A DNA stretch of 64,000 nt from Alphaproteobacteria bacterium. Its GTDB lineage: Bacteria > Pseudomonadota > Alphaproteobacteria > SHVP01. Below are positions 11,089-20,625 of this stretch, one piece after another. Below the pieces are notes generated by a model. It had not been told where the DNA came from. It made no database searches and worked only from the letters and a program-made list of their open reading frames with translations. Each line of letters opens with the position of its first letter. The first letter of the stretch is position 1. The stretch covers positions 518,966 to 582,965 of the forward strand of contig JAVJOO010000004.1 in assembly GCA_040216735.1 (NCBI GenBank). Reading direction: 5' to 3'. The translations under genes were made by a program, and so were the position numbers.

Positions 11089-11090
11089 CG

Positions 11091-11336
11091 GTGGGGATTT
11101 TCACCGGACTCGCAGTCTATTTCGTGGTGTGGTGGATTACCCTCTTCATGGTGCTACCGTGGGGCAACAGGCCCGATGACAGGGTCCAGAACGGGAACGT
11201 CGCGAGTGCCCCGGCTAAGCCACGGATTGCACTCAAAGCCGGGATCACGACGGTTGTCGCGGCGATCATCTGGCTTTTGATCTGGCTTCTCGTGCGAAGC
11301 GACCTTATCCCCCTGAGGGTTAGCGGCCCTATTTAG
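11091..11336 (+). CDS. DUF1467 family small membrane protein
   Basis: Predicted 81-residue protein with two membrane helices (about residues 3-22 and 49-68) separated by a charged loop. The N-terminal YFVVWWITLFMVLPWG is the hallmark of the DUF1467 family, which sits next to mce and proS in many alphaproteobacteria. Its function is unknown. The start is a GTG at 11091, two bases after the mce stop, so co-translation with mce is likely. Confidence 0.85.
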   Translation: MGIFTGLAVYFVVWWITLFMVLPWGNRPDDRVQNGNVASAPAKPRIALKAGITTVVAAIIWLLIWLLVRSDLIPLRVSGPI

Positions 11337-11373
11337 ACCAAAGCATTAGAACTAGGGGGCAACTCATTGGGGC

Positions 11374-11407
11374 AAAAAGAAAAAGCAAGGCCTCTCGACC
11401 TTGCTTT
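11374..11407 (-). terminator. Intrinsic terminator-like hairpin reading on the minus strand
   Basis: A perfect 9-base-pair stem (11382-11390 with 11399-11407, loop 11391-11398) is flanked on its left by an A-rich run at 11374-11384. Read on the minus strand this is a stem followed by a U-rich tract interrupted by a single C, a good rho-independent terminator. On the plus strand there are only three Ts after the stem. Both neighbouring genes are on the plus strand, so what it terminates is unclear. Confidence 0.6.
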
Positions 11408-11519
11408 GAGCAGCTCCAGGGCCCGTTGAGGGCTCCAATTTACCGTTTGTTGGTTTGTTCCTCCCTAAACTCGGGCCGGGGCTATGCCCTGCAACCTGAG
11501 CAAGGCAAATATTAACGGG

Positions 11520-12059
11520 ATGGGTATGGGGCGTCATCCACTATATCGCCGTGAAGGCCAAATTTTCCTGTTGACTCCCGGGAGGCGACTGGATTCGCCG
11601 ACTAGTCGAACGATGGCTGTCGGGGCCGCGGTTTTCCTCGTTTTTTTGACGTTGAGCGGCGACTGCATGTCGGCCCAAGAAGTGCCCTCGACGCGTGGTT
11701 CGGCGCACACGCCGATCACCGTTAACCAAGAAAGCTGCCGTGCACTTGTGCGCTACGTCGATACGGGAAACGCGACCTACCAACCCAGCGTGGATGTATT
11801 CGGCCGACCCGTTGCCGGCGCCGATTTGGTTGACCAAGCGGTCGTGATTGCGCCGTCCGATGTCGTGTTTTCACTGGCCATACGTTTGAAAGATTACGCG
11901 CCTGGCGTCGCTGCAGCGTTATCGGACTCGACAGCCCGGATCGGCGAGATCACCGTGCGCGGTCAAGAGGTGTTGTTCAACGGTCAACCTCTCTCGGCGA
12001 ATGAGACCGCGGCGCTGGCGGCAGCGTGTCGGCAGCACGTGGATAACGACGCGGAATGA
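11520..12059 (+). CDS. Hypothetical secreted protein
   Basis: I do not recognise this protein. The frame runs to TGA at 12057-12059. It contains a hydrophobic stretch [20 protein letters not shown] that looks like a signal peptide with cleavage after the Ala-Gln region, then about 130 residues with no repeats or metal motifs and two cysteines (NQESCRAL and AAACRQH near the end) that could pair. Start is uncertain: ATG 11484, 11520, 11526 and 11613 are all in frame; 11613 puts the hydrophobic core at the very N-terminus but loses positive charge. No clear ribosome site was seen for any of them. Confidence 0.55.
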   Translation: MGMGRHPLYRREGQIFLLTPGRRLDSPTSRTMAVGAAVFLVFLTLSGDCMSAQEVPSTRGSAHTPITVNQESCRALVRYVDTGNATYQPSVDVFGRPVAGADLVDQAVVIAPSDVVFSLAIRLKDYAPGVAAALSDSTARIGEITVRGQEVLFNGQPLSANETAALAAACRQHVDNDAE

Positions 12060-12147
12060 AGCGCGCTCCATCCATTGCGTGCCGGAATCCCTTTGCCTAG
12101 AGTCAGCCAACTGTCGTCACCTAACCCCCAACATTCTTGAGGCGCTA

Positions 12148-13467
12148 ATGCGTTTGTCGCAGTTCTTCCTGCCTACGTTGAAGGAAGTTCCCTCCGAAGC
12201 TCAAATCGTGTCGCACCAACTGATGCTCCGTGCGGGCATGATCCGGCAGTCTTCGGCGGGCATCTATTCGTGGTTGCCGCTCGGCCACCGTGTCCTGCGG
12301 AAAATCGAACAAATCGTCCGAGAAGAACAGGATGGTGCCGGCTGTCAGGAATTGCTGATGCCGACCATCCAGCCGGCCGATATTTGGCGCGAAAGCGGCC
12401 GTTATGACGATTACGGCAAGGAAATGTTGCGAATTACCGACCGGCATGACCGGGAGATGCTCTACGGGCCAACCAACGAGGAGCTGATCACCGAAATCGT
12501 CCGCTCGTCGATTCGAAGCTACCGAAACCTACCCAAGAACCTCTACCACATTCAATGGAAGTTCAGGGACGAGGTGCGCCCCCGGTTCGGTATCATGCGC
12601 GGTCGCGAGTTCTTAATGAAGGATGCTTATTCCTTCGACCTCGACTACCCCGGCGCGCTGCGCGCCTATAACAAGATGTTTGTGACCTATCTTCGGACCT
12701 ACGCCCGTTTGGGGCTCAAGGCGATACCGATGAAAGCCGATACCGGCCCGATCGGGGGGGATCTCAGCCACGAGTTTATCATCCTCGCCCAAACCGGCGA
12801 GAGCGAAGTGTTCTGCGACCGGGAACTGATCGAGCGCGACGTTCTCGGTGAAGGTGTCGATCTCGACGGCGATCTACAGCCCGTTGTCGACACCTGGACC
12901 TCGCGCTATGCGGCGACCGACGAGATGCACGACGCGGGGCGGTTCGAAACGGAAGTCCCCGAGGATCGCCGGGTCAGCGCCCGCGGAATCGAAGTCGGTC
13001 ACATCTTCTATTTCGGCACCAAGTACTCGGCCGCGATGGGCGCCACCGTCGCCAACCATGAGGGCCAGCAAGTCCTGCTTGAGATGGGCTCTTATGGAAT
13101 TGGTGTCTCGCGCCTGGTTGGGGCCATTATCGAGGCCTGCCATGACGACGCGGGCATCGTGTGGCCAAGACCAGTCGCCCCCTTCGACGTTGGCTTAATC
13201 AACCTAAAGGTCGGCGACGCCACGTGCGACAAAGCTGCGGCGGACCTGTACCAAAGTATGAAATTGGCGGGCCTGGATGTCCTCTTCGACGACGGCGAAG
13301 AACGGGCCGGCGTTAAATTCGCCAATATGGATCTGATCGGCCTGCCCTTTCAGGTTGTGGTCGGCCCGCGCGGACTGAAATCGGGCGTCGTAGAAATCAA
13401 AAATCGTGCAACCGGGCATCGCTACGAACTGTCGCCGGAATCGGCGCTCGCCCACCTCACGGGATAG
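12148..13467 (+). CDS. proS: Prolyl-tRNA synthetase (short alphaproteobacterial type)
   Basis: Class II aminoacyl-tRNA synthetase charging tRNA-Pro. The protein is 439 residues. Motif 1 region [18 protein letters not shown], motif 2 [17 protein letters not shown] and motif 3 [15 protein letters not shown] are visible. The roughly 180-residue editing (INS) domain found between motifs 2 and 3 in E. coli ProRS is absent, typical of alphaproteobacterial ProRS. I chose ATG 12148 because homology begins with [15 protein letters not shown]; the frame is open upstream but has no matching sequence. Confidence 0.96.
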   Translation: MRLSQFFLPTLKEVPSEAQIVSHQLMLRAGMIRQSSAGIYSWLPLGHRVLRKIEQIVREEQDGAGCQELLMPTIQPADIWRESGRYDDYGKEMLRITDRHDREMLYGPTNEELITEIVRSSIRSYRNLPKNLYHIQWKFRDEVRPRFGIMRGREFLMKDAYSFDLDYPGALRAYNKMFVTYLRTYARLGLKAIPMKADTGPIGGDLSHEFIILAQTGESEVFCDRELIERDVLGEGVDLDGDLQPVVDTWTSRYAATDEMHDAGRFETEVPEDRRVSARGIEVGHIFYFGTKYSAAMGATVANHEGQQVLLEMGSYGIGVSRLVGAIIEACHDDAGIVWPRPVAPFDVGLINLKVGDATCDKAAADLYQSMKLAGLDVLFDDGEERAGVKFANMDLIGLPFQVVVGPRGLKSGVVEIKNRATGHRYELSPESALAHLTG

Positions 13468-13504
13468 ATTGTGATAACGACCCCCGTGAATGAGGCCATC
13501 TAGG

Positions 13505-14749
13505 ATGTTTTCGCCATTCGAGTGGGTCGTCGCGTTTAGGTATCTGCGTGCCCGTCGCGCCGAAGGATTCATTTCCGTGATCGCCGCGTTCTCCCTTCTT
13601 GGCATTGCCTTGGGCGTCGCGACGTTGATCGTGGTTCTTTCGGTCATGAACGGGTTTCGCGCCGAGCTTTTGGGGCGGATCCTTGGGCTAAACGGTCATA
13701 TCGTGGTCCAGGGAATAGGCGCACCGCTTGAGGACTACGATGATCTTGCCGCTCGAATCGCTGCCGTTCGCGGCGTCGTCCGCGCCAGCCCCATTGTCGA
13801 GGGGCAGGTCATGGCGACGTCGCGGGATGCGGCAGCGGGCGCCCTGGTTCGCGGGATGCGGACGGCGGACCTGCGGAGCCACGAGATTTTGGCGCAAGGG
13901 ATCGTCGCAGGCTCGATTGAAGAGCTCGACCCTCGAAACGATATCGTTGTCGGACGACGGCTCGCCAATCGTTTAGGCGTTGGTTTGGGAGAGCCGGTAA
14001 CCTTGATCTCGCCGCAAGGCACGTCGACACCTCTAGGAACGGTCCCGCGGTCAAAGACCTACCGAATTGCGGCGCTCTTCGATGTCGGCATGTTCGAGTA
14101 CGATTCGACATTCGTCTTCATGCCGCTGGAGGCCGCGCAGGTTTATTTTCGACAAGTCAACAGCGTGACGTCCATCGAAGTCGTCGTTGACGACCCTGAC
14201 GACGTCAATGCAGCGAGAGAACGCTTATTCCCATTGACCAGCGGGCGCGAAAGGCTCACCGACTGGCAACAGGTGAACTCGTCCTACTTTACGGCCCTCC
14301 AGGTGGAGCGGAACGTCATGTTCCTGATTCTCACCCTCATCATTCTCGTTGCGGCATTCAACATCATCTCCAGTCTCATCATGCTGGTGAAGGATAAGGG
14401 CAGGGACATCGCAATCCTGCGAACGATGGGTGCGACGCGCGGGAGCGTGATGCGCATCTTCTTTTTGGCCGGCGCTAGCATCGGCGTCGTTGGCACTTTC
14501 TCGGGACTGATCCTCGGCATAGCGTTCGCAGGAAACATCGCAACGCTCCAGGGTTGGCTCGAAGGATTGACGGGCACTGATCTCTTTGCCGCGGAGGTCT
14601 ACTTCCTCTCCCAACTTCCGGCGAAGATCGACTGGAGCGAGGTCGTCACGGTCGTTGGGATGGGGCTCGGGCTTTCGCTGCTCGCGACGATTTACCCTTC
14701 TTGGCGCGCGGCGCGGCTCGATCCGGTCGAAGCGCTGCGGTACGAATGA
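13505..14749 (+). CDS. lolC: Lipoprotein-releasing ABC transporter permease LolC/E
   Basis: Inner-membrane permease of the LolCDE-type machine that hands outer-membrane lipoproteins to LolA. The protein is 414 residues: a conserved N-terminus [20 protein letters not shown]1 (about residues 22-45), a large periplasmic domain, then three membrane segments near the C-terminus of the FtsX/MacB type. A single permease gene stands beside lolD, so the permease is probably a homodimer (LolF-like), usual in alphaproteobacteria. ATG 13490 is an alternative start five codons upstream. The stop overlaps lolD by 4 bases. Confidence 0.93.
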   Translation: MFSPFEWVVAFRYLRARRAEGFISVIAAFSLLGIALGVATLIVVLSVMNGFRAELLGRILGLNGHIVVQGIGAPLEDYDDLAARIAAVRGVVRASPIVEGQVMATSRDAAAGALVRGMRTADLRSHEILAQGIVAGSIEELDPRNDIVVGRRLANRLGVGLGEPVTLISPQGTSTPLGTVPRSKTYRIAALFDVGMFEYDSTFVFMPLEAAQVYFRQVNSVTSIEVVVDDPDDVNAARERLFPLTSGRERLTDWQQVNSSYFTALQVERNVMFLILTLIILVAAFNIISSLIMLVKDKGRDIAILRTMGATRGSVMRIFFLAGASIGVVGTFSGLILGIAFAGNIATLQGWLEGLTGTDLFAAEVYFLSQLPAKIDWSEVVTVVGMGLGLSLLATIYPSWRAARLDPVEALRYE

Positions 14750-15438
14750 ATACCCCGCCCGCCACGCCGGCGCTCGAGCTTCGTGCCATTACAAAGTCGT
14801 TCGAACAGGGCGGCCAGACGGTCAGCGTATTGCGCGGCGCCTCGCTCCGGATGGGCCGAGGCGAAACCATTGCGTTACTCGGGCCCTCGGGTGCCGGGAA
14901 ATCGACGCTTCTTCAGGTCGCGGGTTTGTTGGAACCGCCCGACAGTGGGGACGTCGTGGTCGATGGATCTTCGGCCAAAGGTCTTTCGGAACGACAAAGA
15001 ACGGGGCTTCGCAGGGATACGCTCGGCTTCGTGTATCAGTTCCACCATCTGTTGCCAGAGTTCAGCGCCCAAGAGAACATCGTGCTTCCGCAACTGATCG
15101 CCGGGGCTAGCCGGGCGGTGGCGCGGGAGCGTGCGATGGCGCTGCTTCGCAGCTTGGGTGTGGAACACCGGGCCAACCACCGCCCGGCGCAACTCTCTGG
15201 CGGCGAACAACAACGGGTCGCGATCGCCCGCGCATTGGCCAACGGACCTGCGGTTCTCTTGGCCGACGAACCGACGGGAAATTTAGATTCTAAGACGGCC
15301 GAGACCGTGTTCGGGCAAATGCAGTCGCTTGTCTCCGGCGCCGGCCTTGCGGCGCTCATCGCTACCCACAACGAAGCGTTAGCGGCACGGATGAATAGAA
15401 TCGTTCGCCTGGTCGACGGCTGCCTCGTCGAGGATTAA
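14746..15438 (+). CDS. lolD: Lipoprotein-releasing ABC transporter ATP-binding protein
   Basis: ATPase partner of the preceding permease. The 230-residue protein has Walker [16 protein letters not shown]-loop near [17 protein letters not shown] signature [15 protein letters not shown] and Walker [13 protein letters not shown]. The H-loop is in [12 protein letters not shown]. The start ATGA overlaps the lolC stop. The LPEFSAxEN segment after the Q-loop is typical of LolD/MacB-type ATPases. Confidence 0.95.
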   Translation: MNTPPATPALELRAITKSFEQGGQTVSVLRGASLRMGRGETIALLGPSGAGKSTLLQVAGLLEPPDSGDVVVDGSSAKGLSERQRTGLRRDTLGFVYQFHHLLPEFSAQENIVLPQLIAGASRAVARERAMALLRSLGVEHRANHRPAQLSGGEQQRVAIARALANGPAVLLADEPTGNLDSKTAETVFGQMQSLVSGAGLAALIATHNEALAARMNRIVRLVDGCLVED

Positions 15439-15509
15439 TCCACAGAAATCTCAATCTGGTCCGACCAATTGGGCTGACACGGCATCGTTGCTATGAAATC
15501 TTTGCAGCG

Positions 15510-18500
15510 ATGACCCACGCGAAGTTCGTACACCTCCACGTCCATACCGCGTTTTCGTTGTCCGAAGGGGCACTCCGCCTCAAAGGGATCGTCGACCTTT
15601 GCCAGCGCTTCAAAATGCCAGCGGTCGCCATGACCGATACCGGCAATTTGTTTGGTGCCCTGGAGTTTTCGCTCGCCTGTGTCAAAGCCGGTGTGCAACC
15701 GATTATCGGCACGGCCCTCGCGGTCGATTTCTCCGAGGATTCGCGCGACACACGCAAGCCCGAACCGCGACGATTGGTGCTACTCGCCCAAAACGAGACC
15801 GGTTACGGGAACCTCCTGAAACTTTCCTCCAAGTCCTTCATGGACACACCGCCCGGTGAAAGCCCACAGGTCGATTTGGGCACTCTGACGCAGCACGCGT
15901 CGGGCCTAATCGCACTAACCGGCGGGCCGGACGGTCCCCTCGGGAATCTCTTGGAAGCAGGTCAGAAAGACCGCGCCGAAAACATCTTGCGTCATTTGGC
16001 AGGGACCTTTCCGGACCGCCTCTATGCAGAAGTTCAACGGCACGGCCTCGGCCGCGAACAACGGATTGAGGCCGGGCTGATCGAATTGGCCTACAAGCAC
16101 AACATTCCCCTGGTCGCGACCAACGAAGCTTACTTCGCCGATGCCGCGATGTTCGAGGCTCACGACGCGCTGCTTTGCGTCGCTGGGGGGAACTACGTCA
16201 GTCAAGGAGATCGCCGCCAGCTCACGCCCGAACACCGATTCAAATCGCCCGACGAGATGGCGATGCTGTTCAAGGATTTGCCTGAGGCAATCAAGAATAC
16301 GCTGGTGATCGCCCAACGATGCGCCGTGATGTCGCCGATACGTGACCCGATTCTGCCGGCCTTCTCAAAGGATACGGATGAGGCGGATATCCTCAGGAAG
16401 CAGTCAGCAGAAGGCCTACAACAGCGCCTCGAAGAGGCTGTCTTCACGGCGACGATGCCGGCAACCGAGCGCCAGGAGAAGTCTAGCCTTTACCATGAGA
16501 AACTCGACTTTGAACTTAATGTCATTATCGAAATGGGGTTCGCCGGATACTTCCTGATCGTTGCGGACTTCATTCGCTGGGCCAAGGAACGCGGTATTCC
16601 GGTTGGGCCTGGGCGCGGTTCAGGCGCCGGGTCGGTGACAGCGTGGGCCTTAACTATTACCGATCTCGACCCGCTGCGCTTCGGACTCATCTTCGAGCGC
16701 TTCCTTAATCCCGATCGTATTTCGATGCCGGACTTCGACATCGACTTCTGCCAGGACAGGCGAGACGAAGTCATTGAATACGTCCAAGAAAAATACGGCC
16801 GCGACCGAGTCGCGCAGATCATTACGTTTGGAACCCTGCAGGCGCGGGCGGCACTTCGGGACGTTGGGCGCGTCCTTCAACTCCCCTACGGACTGGTGGA
16901 CCGCATTTGTAAGATGGTCCCCAACAACCCCGCTAACCCCGTCAAACTAAGCGATGCGGTCGACGGGGAGCCGCGTCTCCAGCACATGCGCCTGAATGAG
17001 GACGGCGTCGACAAGCTCCTCGATATCGCCATCAAACTCGAAGGGCTGTACCGGCATGCCTCGACCCATGCGGCTGGCGTCGTCATTGGGGACCGGCCAC
17101 TCGATGAGTTAATCCCGCTCTACCGCGACCCGCGTTCCGAGATGCCGGTCACCCAATTCCCCATGAAGTATGCCGAGATGTCGGGGCTCGTGAAGTTCGA
17201 CTTCCTTGGGTTGAAGACTCTGACAGTGATCGACAGAGCGCAGAAACTCCTTGCCGAACGCGGCATCGAGATCGACATCGCCCATATCCCGCTGGATGAC
17301 GAACGGAGTTACGAGATGCTCCAGCGGGCCGAATCCATCGGCGTCTTTCAGTTTGAGTCGAGCGGGATGCGGGACCTTCTACGTGAGGCCGTACCGACCA
17401 ACATCGAAGATTTGATCGCCCTCGTGGCCCTCTACCGGCCTGGCCCGATGGAGAATATTCCGAAGTACATCGCGTGCAAACATGGTCGCGAACAGCCTGA
17501 GTTTCTGCACGAGACAATCGAGCCTGTGGTTCGCGATACCTATGGCGTCATCATCTACCAAGAACAGGTAATGCAGATCGCGCAGGTCTTTGCCGGTTAT
17601 ACGCTAGGGCAAGCTGATCTGTTGCGCCGCGCGATGGGCAAGAAGATCAAAGAGGAAATGGCCGCGCAACGCGAAGTCTTCGTCAAGGGAGCTGTCGAGC
17701 GCGGTGTCGATAACGGTCGGGCGGAGTATGTGTTCGACCTCGTCGACAAGTTTGCCGGCTACGGGTTCAACAAAGCCCATTCGGCGGGCTATGCGCTGGT
17801 CGCGTATCAAACGGCCTGGTTGAAGGCCAACCATCCGGTCGAGTTTTTTGCGGCGTCAATGGGACTGGAACTCGCCAACACCGACAAACTCAACGTGTTT
17901 CGCAAGGAAATCGCTAGATCCGGTATCGGACTCCTCGCGCCCGACATCAATAAATCGGGCGCGAACTTCAGAGTGGAAGAACACGATGGAGTAGGTGCGG
18001 TGCGTTATGCCCTGGCCGCCGTCAAGAACGTCGGCAGGCAAGCCATGGAAGCCGTCGTCGTTGAACGCGAAGCGAACGGACCCTTTCAGTCGTTACTCGA
18101 TTTCGCCCAACGACTAGACCCCCAGCACGTGAATAAACGGCAGTTGGAAAACCTGGCGCGCTGCGGCGTATTCGATTCGCTCAATCCGAACCGGGCGCAA
18201 GTTTGTGCGGCAGCGGATCTTATCATGCGTCATGCCTCCCTTGCCGCCGATGAGCGTGACAGTAATCAATCGAGCCTGTTTGGCGGAATCCCGGCTGAAT
18301 CCAGCGAGCTCCAGCTTCCCAAGGTGCCGCCCTGGCGCGAAATGGAGGTTTTGCACCAGGAATTCGAGGCAATCGGGTTCTACCTGTCGTCTCACCCGCT
18401 GGACAATTACGGCGTGACGCTCGATCGACTTGGGGTCACGCGGTACGCCGACCTGGAGAAACGCCTGAACGGCGAAATCAAACGGGTGAAACTCGCCGGA

Positions 18501-18980
18501 ACTGTTGAAGGTCGCCAGGAACGTACCTCCTCCCGAGGCAATAAATTCGCGTTCGTGCAACTGTCCGACGCGAGCGGCGCGTTCGAGGCAACGGTCTTTT
18601 CCGAAGCGTTGTCGGCCCATCGCGATCTACTGGAACCTGGTCAAAAGGTGCTTCTGGCCATCGACGCAAAACTCGAAGAAGGACAAATCCGACTCACTAC
18701 CCAAAGTGTGCAACGTCTCGACGACGCGGCCGCGCAAAGCGATGTCGGACTGGAAATATTCCTGAAAGCGGAAGCAGCCAAGACGCCCCAAGTCATCACC
18801 GACATCCACCAGCATCTCGCGCCGGCTGCCCAGGGCAGGGGAAGGGTGTGCCTCCATCTGCTCTTAGAAGACCAACTCCGCGAGGTCGACATCGATTTAC
18901 CCGGGGGCTTCAAAATCACTCCTGAGATCCGTGCGGAACTGGCCGACGTCGCCGGGGTCGCGCGCTTACAAGAAATCTAG
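15510..18980 (+). CDS. dnaE: DNA polymerase III subunit alpha
   Basis: Replicative polymerase catalytic subunit, 1156 residues, of the DnaE1 type. The N-terminal PHP domain begins with FVHLHVHTAFSLSEGAL. Family-C polymerase core motifs include GPGRGSGAGSVTAWAL near 370 and the catalytic PDFDIDFCQDRR near 405-415. YGFNKAHSAGYALVAYQTAW near 750 and an OB-fold near 990 follow. The start has only a weak ribosome site. It lies 71 bases after lolD, which may hold a separate promoter, and 11 bases before the amidase gene. Confidence 0.97.
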   Translation: MTHAKFVHLHVHTAFSLSEGALRLKGIVDLCQRFKMPAVAMTDTGNLFGALEFSLACVKAGVQPIIGTALAVDFSEDSRDTRKPEPRRLVLLAQNETGYGNLLKLSSKSFMDTPPGESPQVDLGTLTQHASGLIALTGGPDGPLGNLLEAGQKDRAENILRHLAGTFPDRLYAEVQRHGLGREQRIEAGLIELAYKHNIPLVATNEAYFADAAMFEAHDALLCVAGGNYVSQGDRRQLTPEHRFKSPDEMAMLFKDLPEAIKNTLVIAQRCAVMSPIRDPILPAFSKDTDEADILRKQSAEGLQQRLEEAVFTATMPATERQEKSSLYHEKLDFELNVIIEMGFAGYFLIVADFIRWAKERGIPVGPGRGSGAGSVTAWALTITDLDPLRFGLIFERFLNPDRISMPDFDIDFCQDRRDEVIEYVQEKYGRDRVAQIITFGTLQARAALRDVGRVLQLPYGLVDRICKMVPNNPANPVKLSDAVDGEPRLQHMRLNEDGVDKLLDIAIKLEGLYRHASTHAAGVVIGDRPLDELIPLYRDPRSEMPVTQFPMKYAEMSGLVKFDFLGLKTLTVIDRAQKLLAERGIEIDIAHIPLDDERSYEMLQRAESIGVFQFESSGMRDLLREAVPTNIEDLIALVALYRPGPMENIPKYIACKHGREQPEFLHETIEPVVRDTYGVIIYQEQVMQIAQVFAGYTLGQADLLRRAMGKKIKEEMAAQREVFVKGAVERGVDNGRAEYVFDLVDKFAGYGFNKAHSAGYALVAYQTAWLKANHPVEFFAASMGLELANTDKLNVFRKEIARSGIGLLAPDINKSGANFRVEEHDGVGAVRYALAAVKNVGRQAMEAVVVEREANGPFQSLLDFAQRLDPQHVNKRQLENLARCGVFDSLNPNRAQVCAAADLIMRHASLAADERDSNQSSLFGGIPAESSELQLPKVPPWREMEVLHQEFEAIGFYLSSHPLDNYGVTLDRLGVTRYADLEKRLNGEIKRVKLAGTVEGRQERTSSRGNKFAFVQLSDASGAFEATVFSEALSAHRDLLEPGQKVLLAIDAKLEEGQIRLTTQSVQRLDDAAAQSDVGLEIFLKAEAAKTPQVITDIHQHLAPAAQGRGRVCLHLLLEDQLREVDIDLPGGFKITPEIRAELADVAGVARLQEI

Positions 18981-18991
18981 TCGGTCGCATC

Positions 18992-20281
18992 GTGCTGGCG
19001 GCCGATCCCGGTTCGATCGCGACACTTGTTGCGGACATGCAAACTGGAAGGTTGGACCCCCAGGCACTAGTTGAGAAGTTTCTTACCCGGATCGAAAAGG
19101 CGGACCCAGAGATACGCGCCTGGCGCGTTGTCCTCGCCGAGGAAGCCCGCAAGAAAGCAGCGCAACTGAAGCGAATCGCCGACCCTAAGAAGTATCCCTT
19201 GTTCGGCCTGCCCGTCGGGATCAAAGACATTATCGATGTTGCCGGTGTACCGACACGCAATGGCAGCCCAACGTGCAAGGACGCGCCGCTCGCAAACATG
19301 GATGCGGCGGTCGTGACTGATCTCCGGGTTGCGGGGGCCATTATTCTCGGGAAGACGCACACCACCGAATTCGCTCATTTCGGGGGGCCGTATCCCACCC
19401 GAAACCCTTACGACCTCGCCCGAACGCCGGGCGGGTCCAGCGCGGGATCCGGTGCCGCCGTTGCTTCGGGGATGGTCCCGGCGGCGTTGGGGACACAAAC
19501 GGCGGGTTCGGTGAACCGTCCTGCAGCCTATTGCGGCATTGGCGCTTTCAAGCCGAGTAGCCGAAGCCTTTCAGGTCACGGCGTCACAGCCTTTTCCCCC
19601 CGTTTCGATACGATCGGAACCTTTGGGTACCGGGCGCAAGACGCGGCCTACCTGTATGGTGCGTTGGCACCGGCGTTCGCGGCAACAGACACAGGCAAGT
19701 CGATCGCCAGACTTTTGGCCATCGACGACCCTCTGTATGCGGCTGCCGATGCCGAGATCTTGGCAGGCTTCGATAACGCCCTAACTCGCCTAGCCGAGAC
19801 CGGTACAGAAGTCAGCCGTCTGCGGTCACCTTTCCCGTTTGACGACCTCTTGGCCGCCCACAAAACGGTCAGCGAATATGAGCTCGGATGGGGCCAAGGA
19901 CGGCTCCTCGACGCGCAAAAAGGAACGGTCAACGCGCTTTTGATAGAGGCAATCGAACGTGGGCGCGGGACTCCCGCAAGCGACTATCAGGACGCCCTTC
20001 GGCTCCTTGTTCGCGGCGCACAGGTATTTTGGGAGTGTTTCGGACCAAACGACGTGATTGTCGCGCCTGCGGTACCAAACCCGGTCCCGCTGGGTCGGGC
20101 AACTGGCGACCCCAGCTTCATCACGCCGTTTACGACGTTGGGCGGCCCCATCGTGACCGTCCCGTCGCATTTGTCGGCCCTCGGGCTTCCCGAAAGCGTT
20201 CTGTTATGCGCGCGACCGGGTACCGACCTTTGGCTCGCCGGTAAGTTAGTTGTGCTGGAAACGGCCATTCGACAGCTCTAA
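18992..20281 (+). CDS. Amidase signature family hydrolase
   Basis: Predicted serine amidase of 429 residues. The catalytic triad of the family is visible: Lys78 in VGIKDIID, the cis-Ser in GGSSAGSGAAVASG (Ser149) and the nucleophile Ser173 in GTQTAGSVNRPA. The protein is shorter than GatA, and GatB/GatC are not nearby, so it is probably a small-molecule or carbamate amidase rather than the tRNA transamidosylation subunit; the substrate cannot be told from sequence. The start is a GTG 11 bases after dnaE. It converges with the minus-strand genes at 20.3-21.7 kb. Confidence 0.85.
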   Translation: MLAADPGSIATLVADMQTGRLDPQALVEKFLTRIEKADPEIRAWRVVLAEEARKKAAQLKRIADPKKYPLFGLPVGIKDIIDVAGVPTRNGSPTCKDAPLANMDAAVVTDLRVAGAIILGKTHTTEFAHFGGPYPTRNPYDLARTPGGSSAGSGAAVASGMVPAALGTQTAGSVNRPAAYCGIGAFKPSSRSLSGHGVTAFSPRFDTIGTFGYRAQDAAYLYGALAPAFAATDTGKSIARLLAIDDPLYAAADAEILAGFDNALTRLAETGTEVSRLRSPFPFDDLLAAHKTVSEYELGWGQGRLLDAQKGTVNALLIEAIERGRGTPASDYQDALRLLVRGAQVFWECFGPNDVIVAPAVPNPVPLGRATGDPSFITPFTTLGGPIVTVPSHLSALGLPESVLLCARPGTDLWLAGKLVVLETAIRQL

Positions 20282-20293
20282 CGCCGCGCTGCC

Positions 20294-20614
20294 TTAAGTC
20301 GGCTTGCCGGTGGCCTTCCCGAGGTAGGTCTCGATGATCGAGTCGACCCGACGGTCTGTTTCGGCGAACGGGGCGTGCATGACCTTCTTCATCATGGTTT
20401 CCCGCTCTCGGTCCAGTTCCTCGGCAAACGGGCCGGTCGGCACAAACCGATCGATCTCGCTGCGGTCGATTTCGAGTTTTTCACAAACCACGCGCTCGAG
20501 AATGAGAAGGCGATCTTTGACGATCCACAGCTCGGCGAGAAGCTCCGTGTTCATCCGCAGCAGTTCATCGACATAGGGTGCATCGAAAAAACGGTCCTGT
20601 TTGGAATTGCTCAC
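20294..20614 (-). CDS. Hypothetical small helical protein next to methyltransferase
   Basis: Unrecognised 106-residue cytoplasmic protein, strongly charged and rich in Leu/Glu, with a likely coiled coil over residues 12-50 (repeating hydrophobics in ELLRMNTELLAELWIVKDRL) and a second helical part near 65-100. No enzyme motifs. The GTG start at 20614 has AAGG about 10 bases upstream and lies 11 bases after the methyltransferase stop, so the two form one minus-strand unit. The two-gene layout suggests it acts with that methyltransferase (inference). Confidence 0.65.
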   Translation of the reverse strand: MSNSKQDRFFDAPYVDELLRMNTELLAELWIVKDRLLILERVVCEKLEIDRSEIDRFVPTGPFAEELDRERETMMKKVMHAPFAETDRRVDSIIETYLGKATGKPT

Positions 20615-20625
20615 GCTGCGCGCCT

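Noticed and set aside
10623..11090. Long frame upstream of the DUF1467 protein
   Set aside because: It lies inside rnj and mce in another frame, and homology begins only at GTG 11091.
18992..20281. GatA subunit of the Glu-tRNA amidotransferase
   Set aside because: The catalytic triad fits the amidase signature family generally, but the length is short and gatB/gatC are absent, so a GatA call is not supported.
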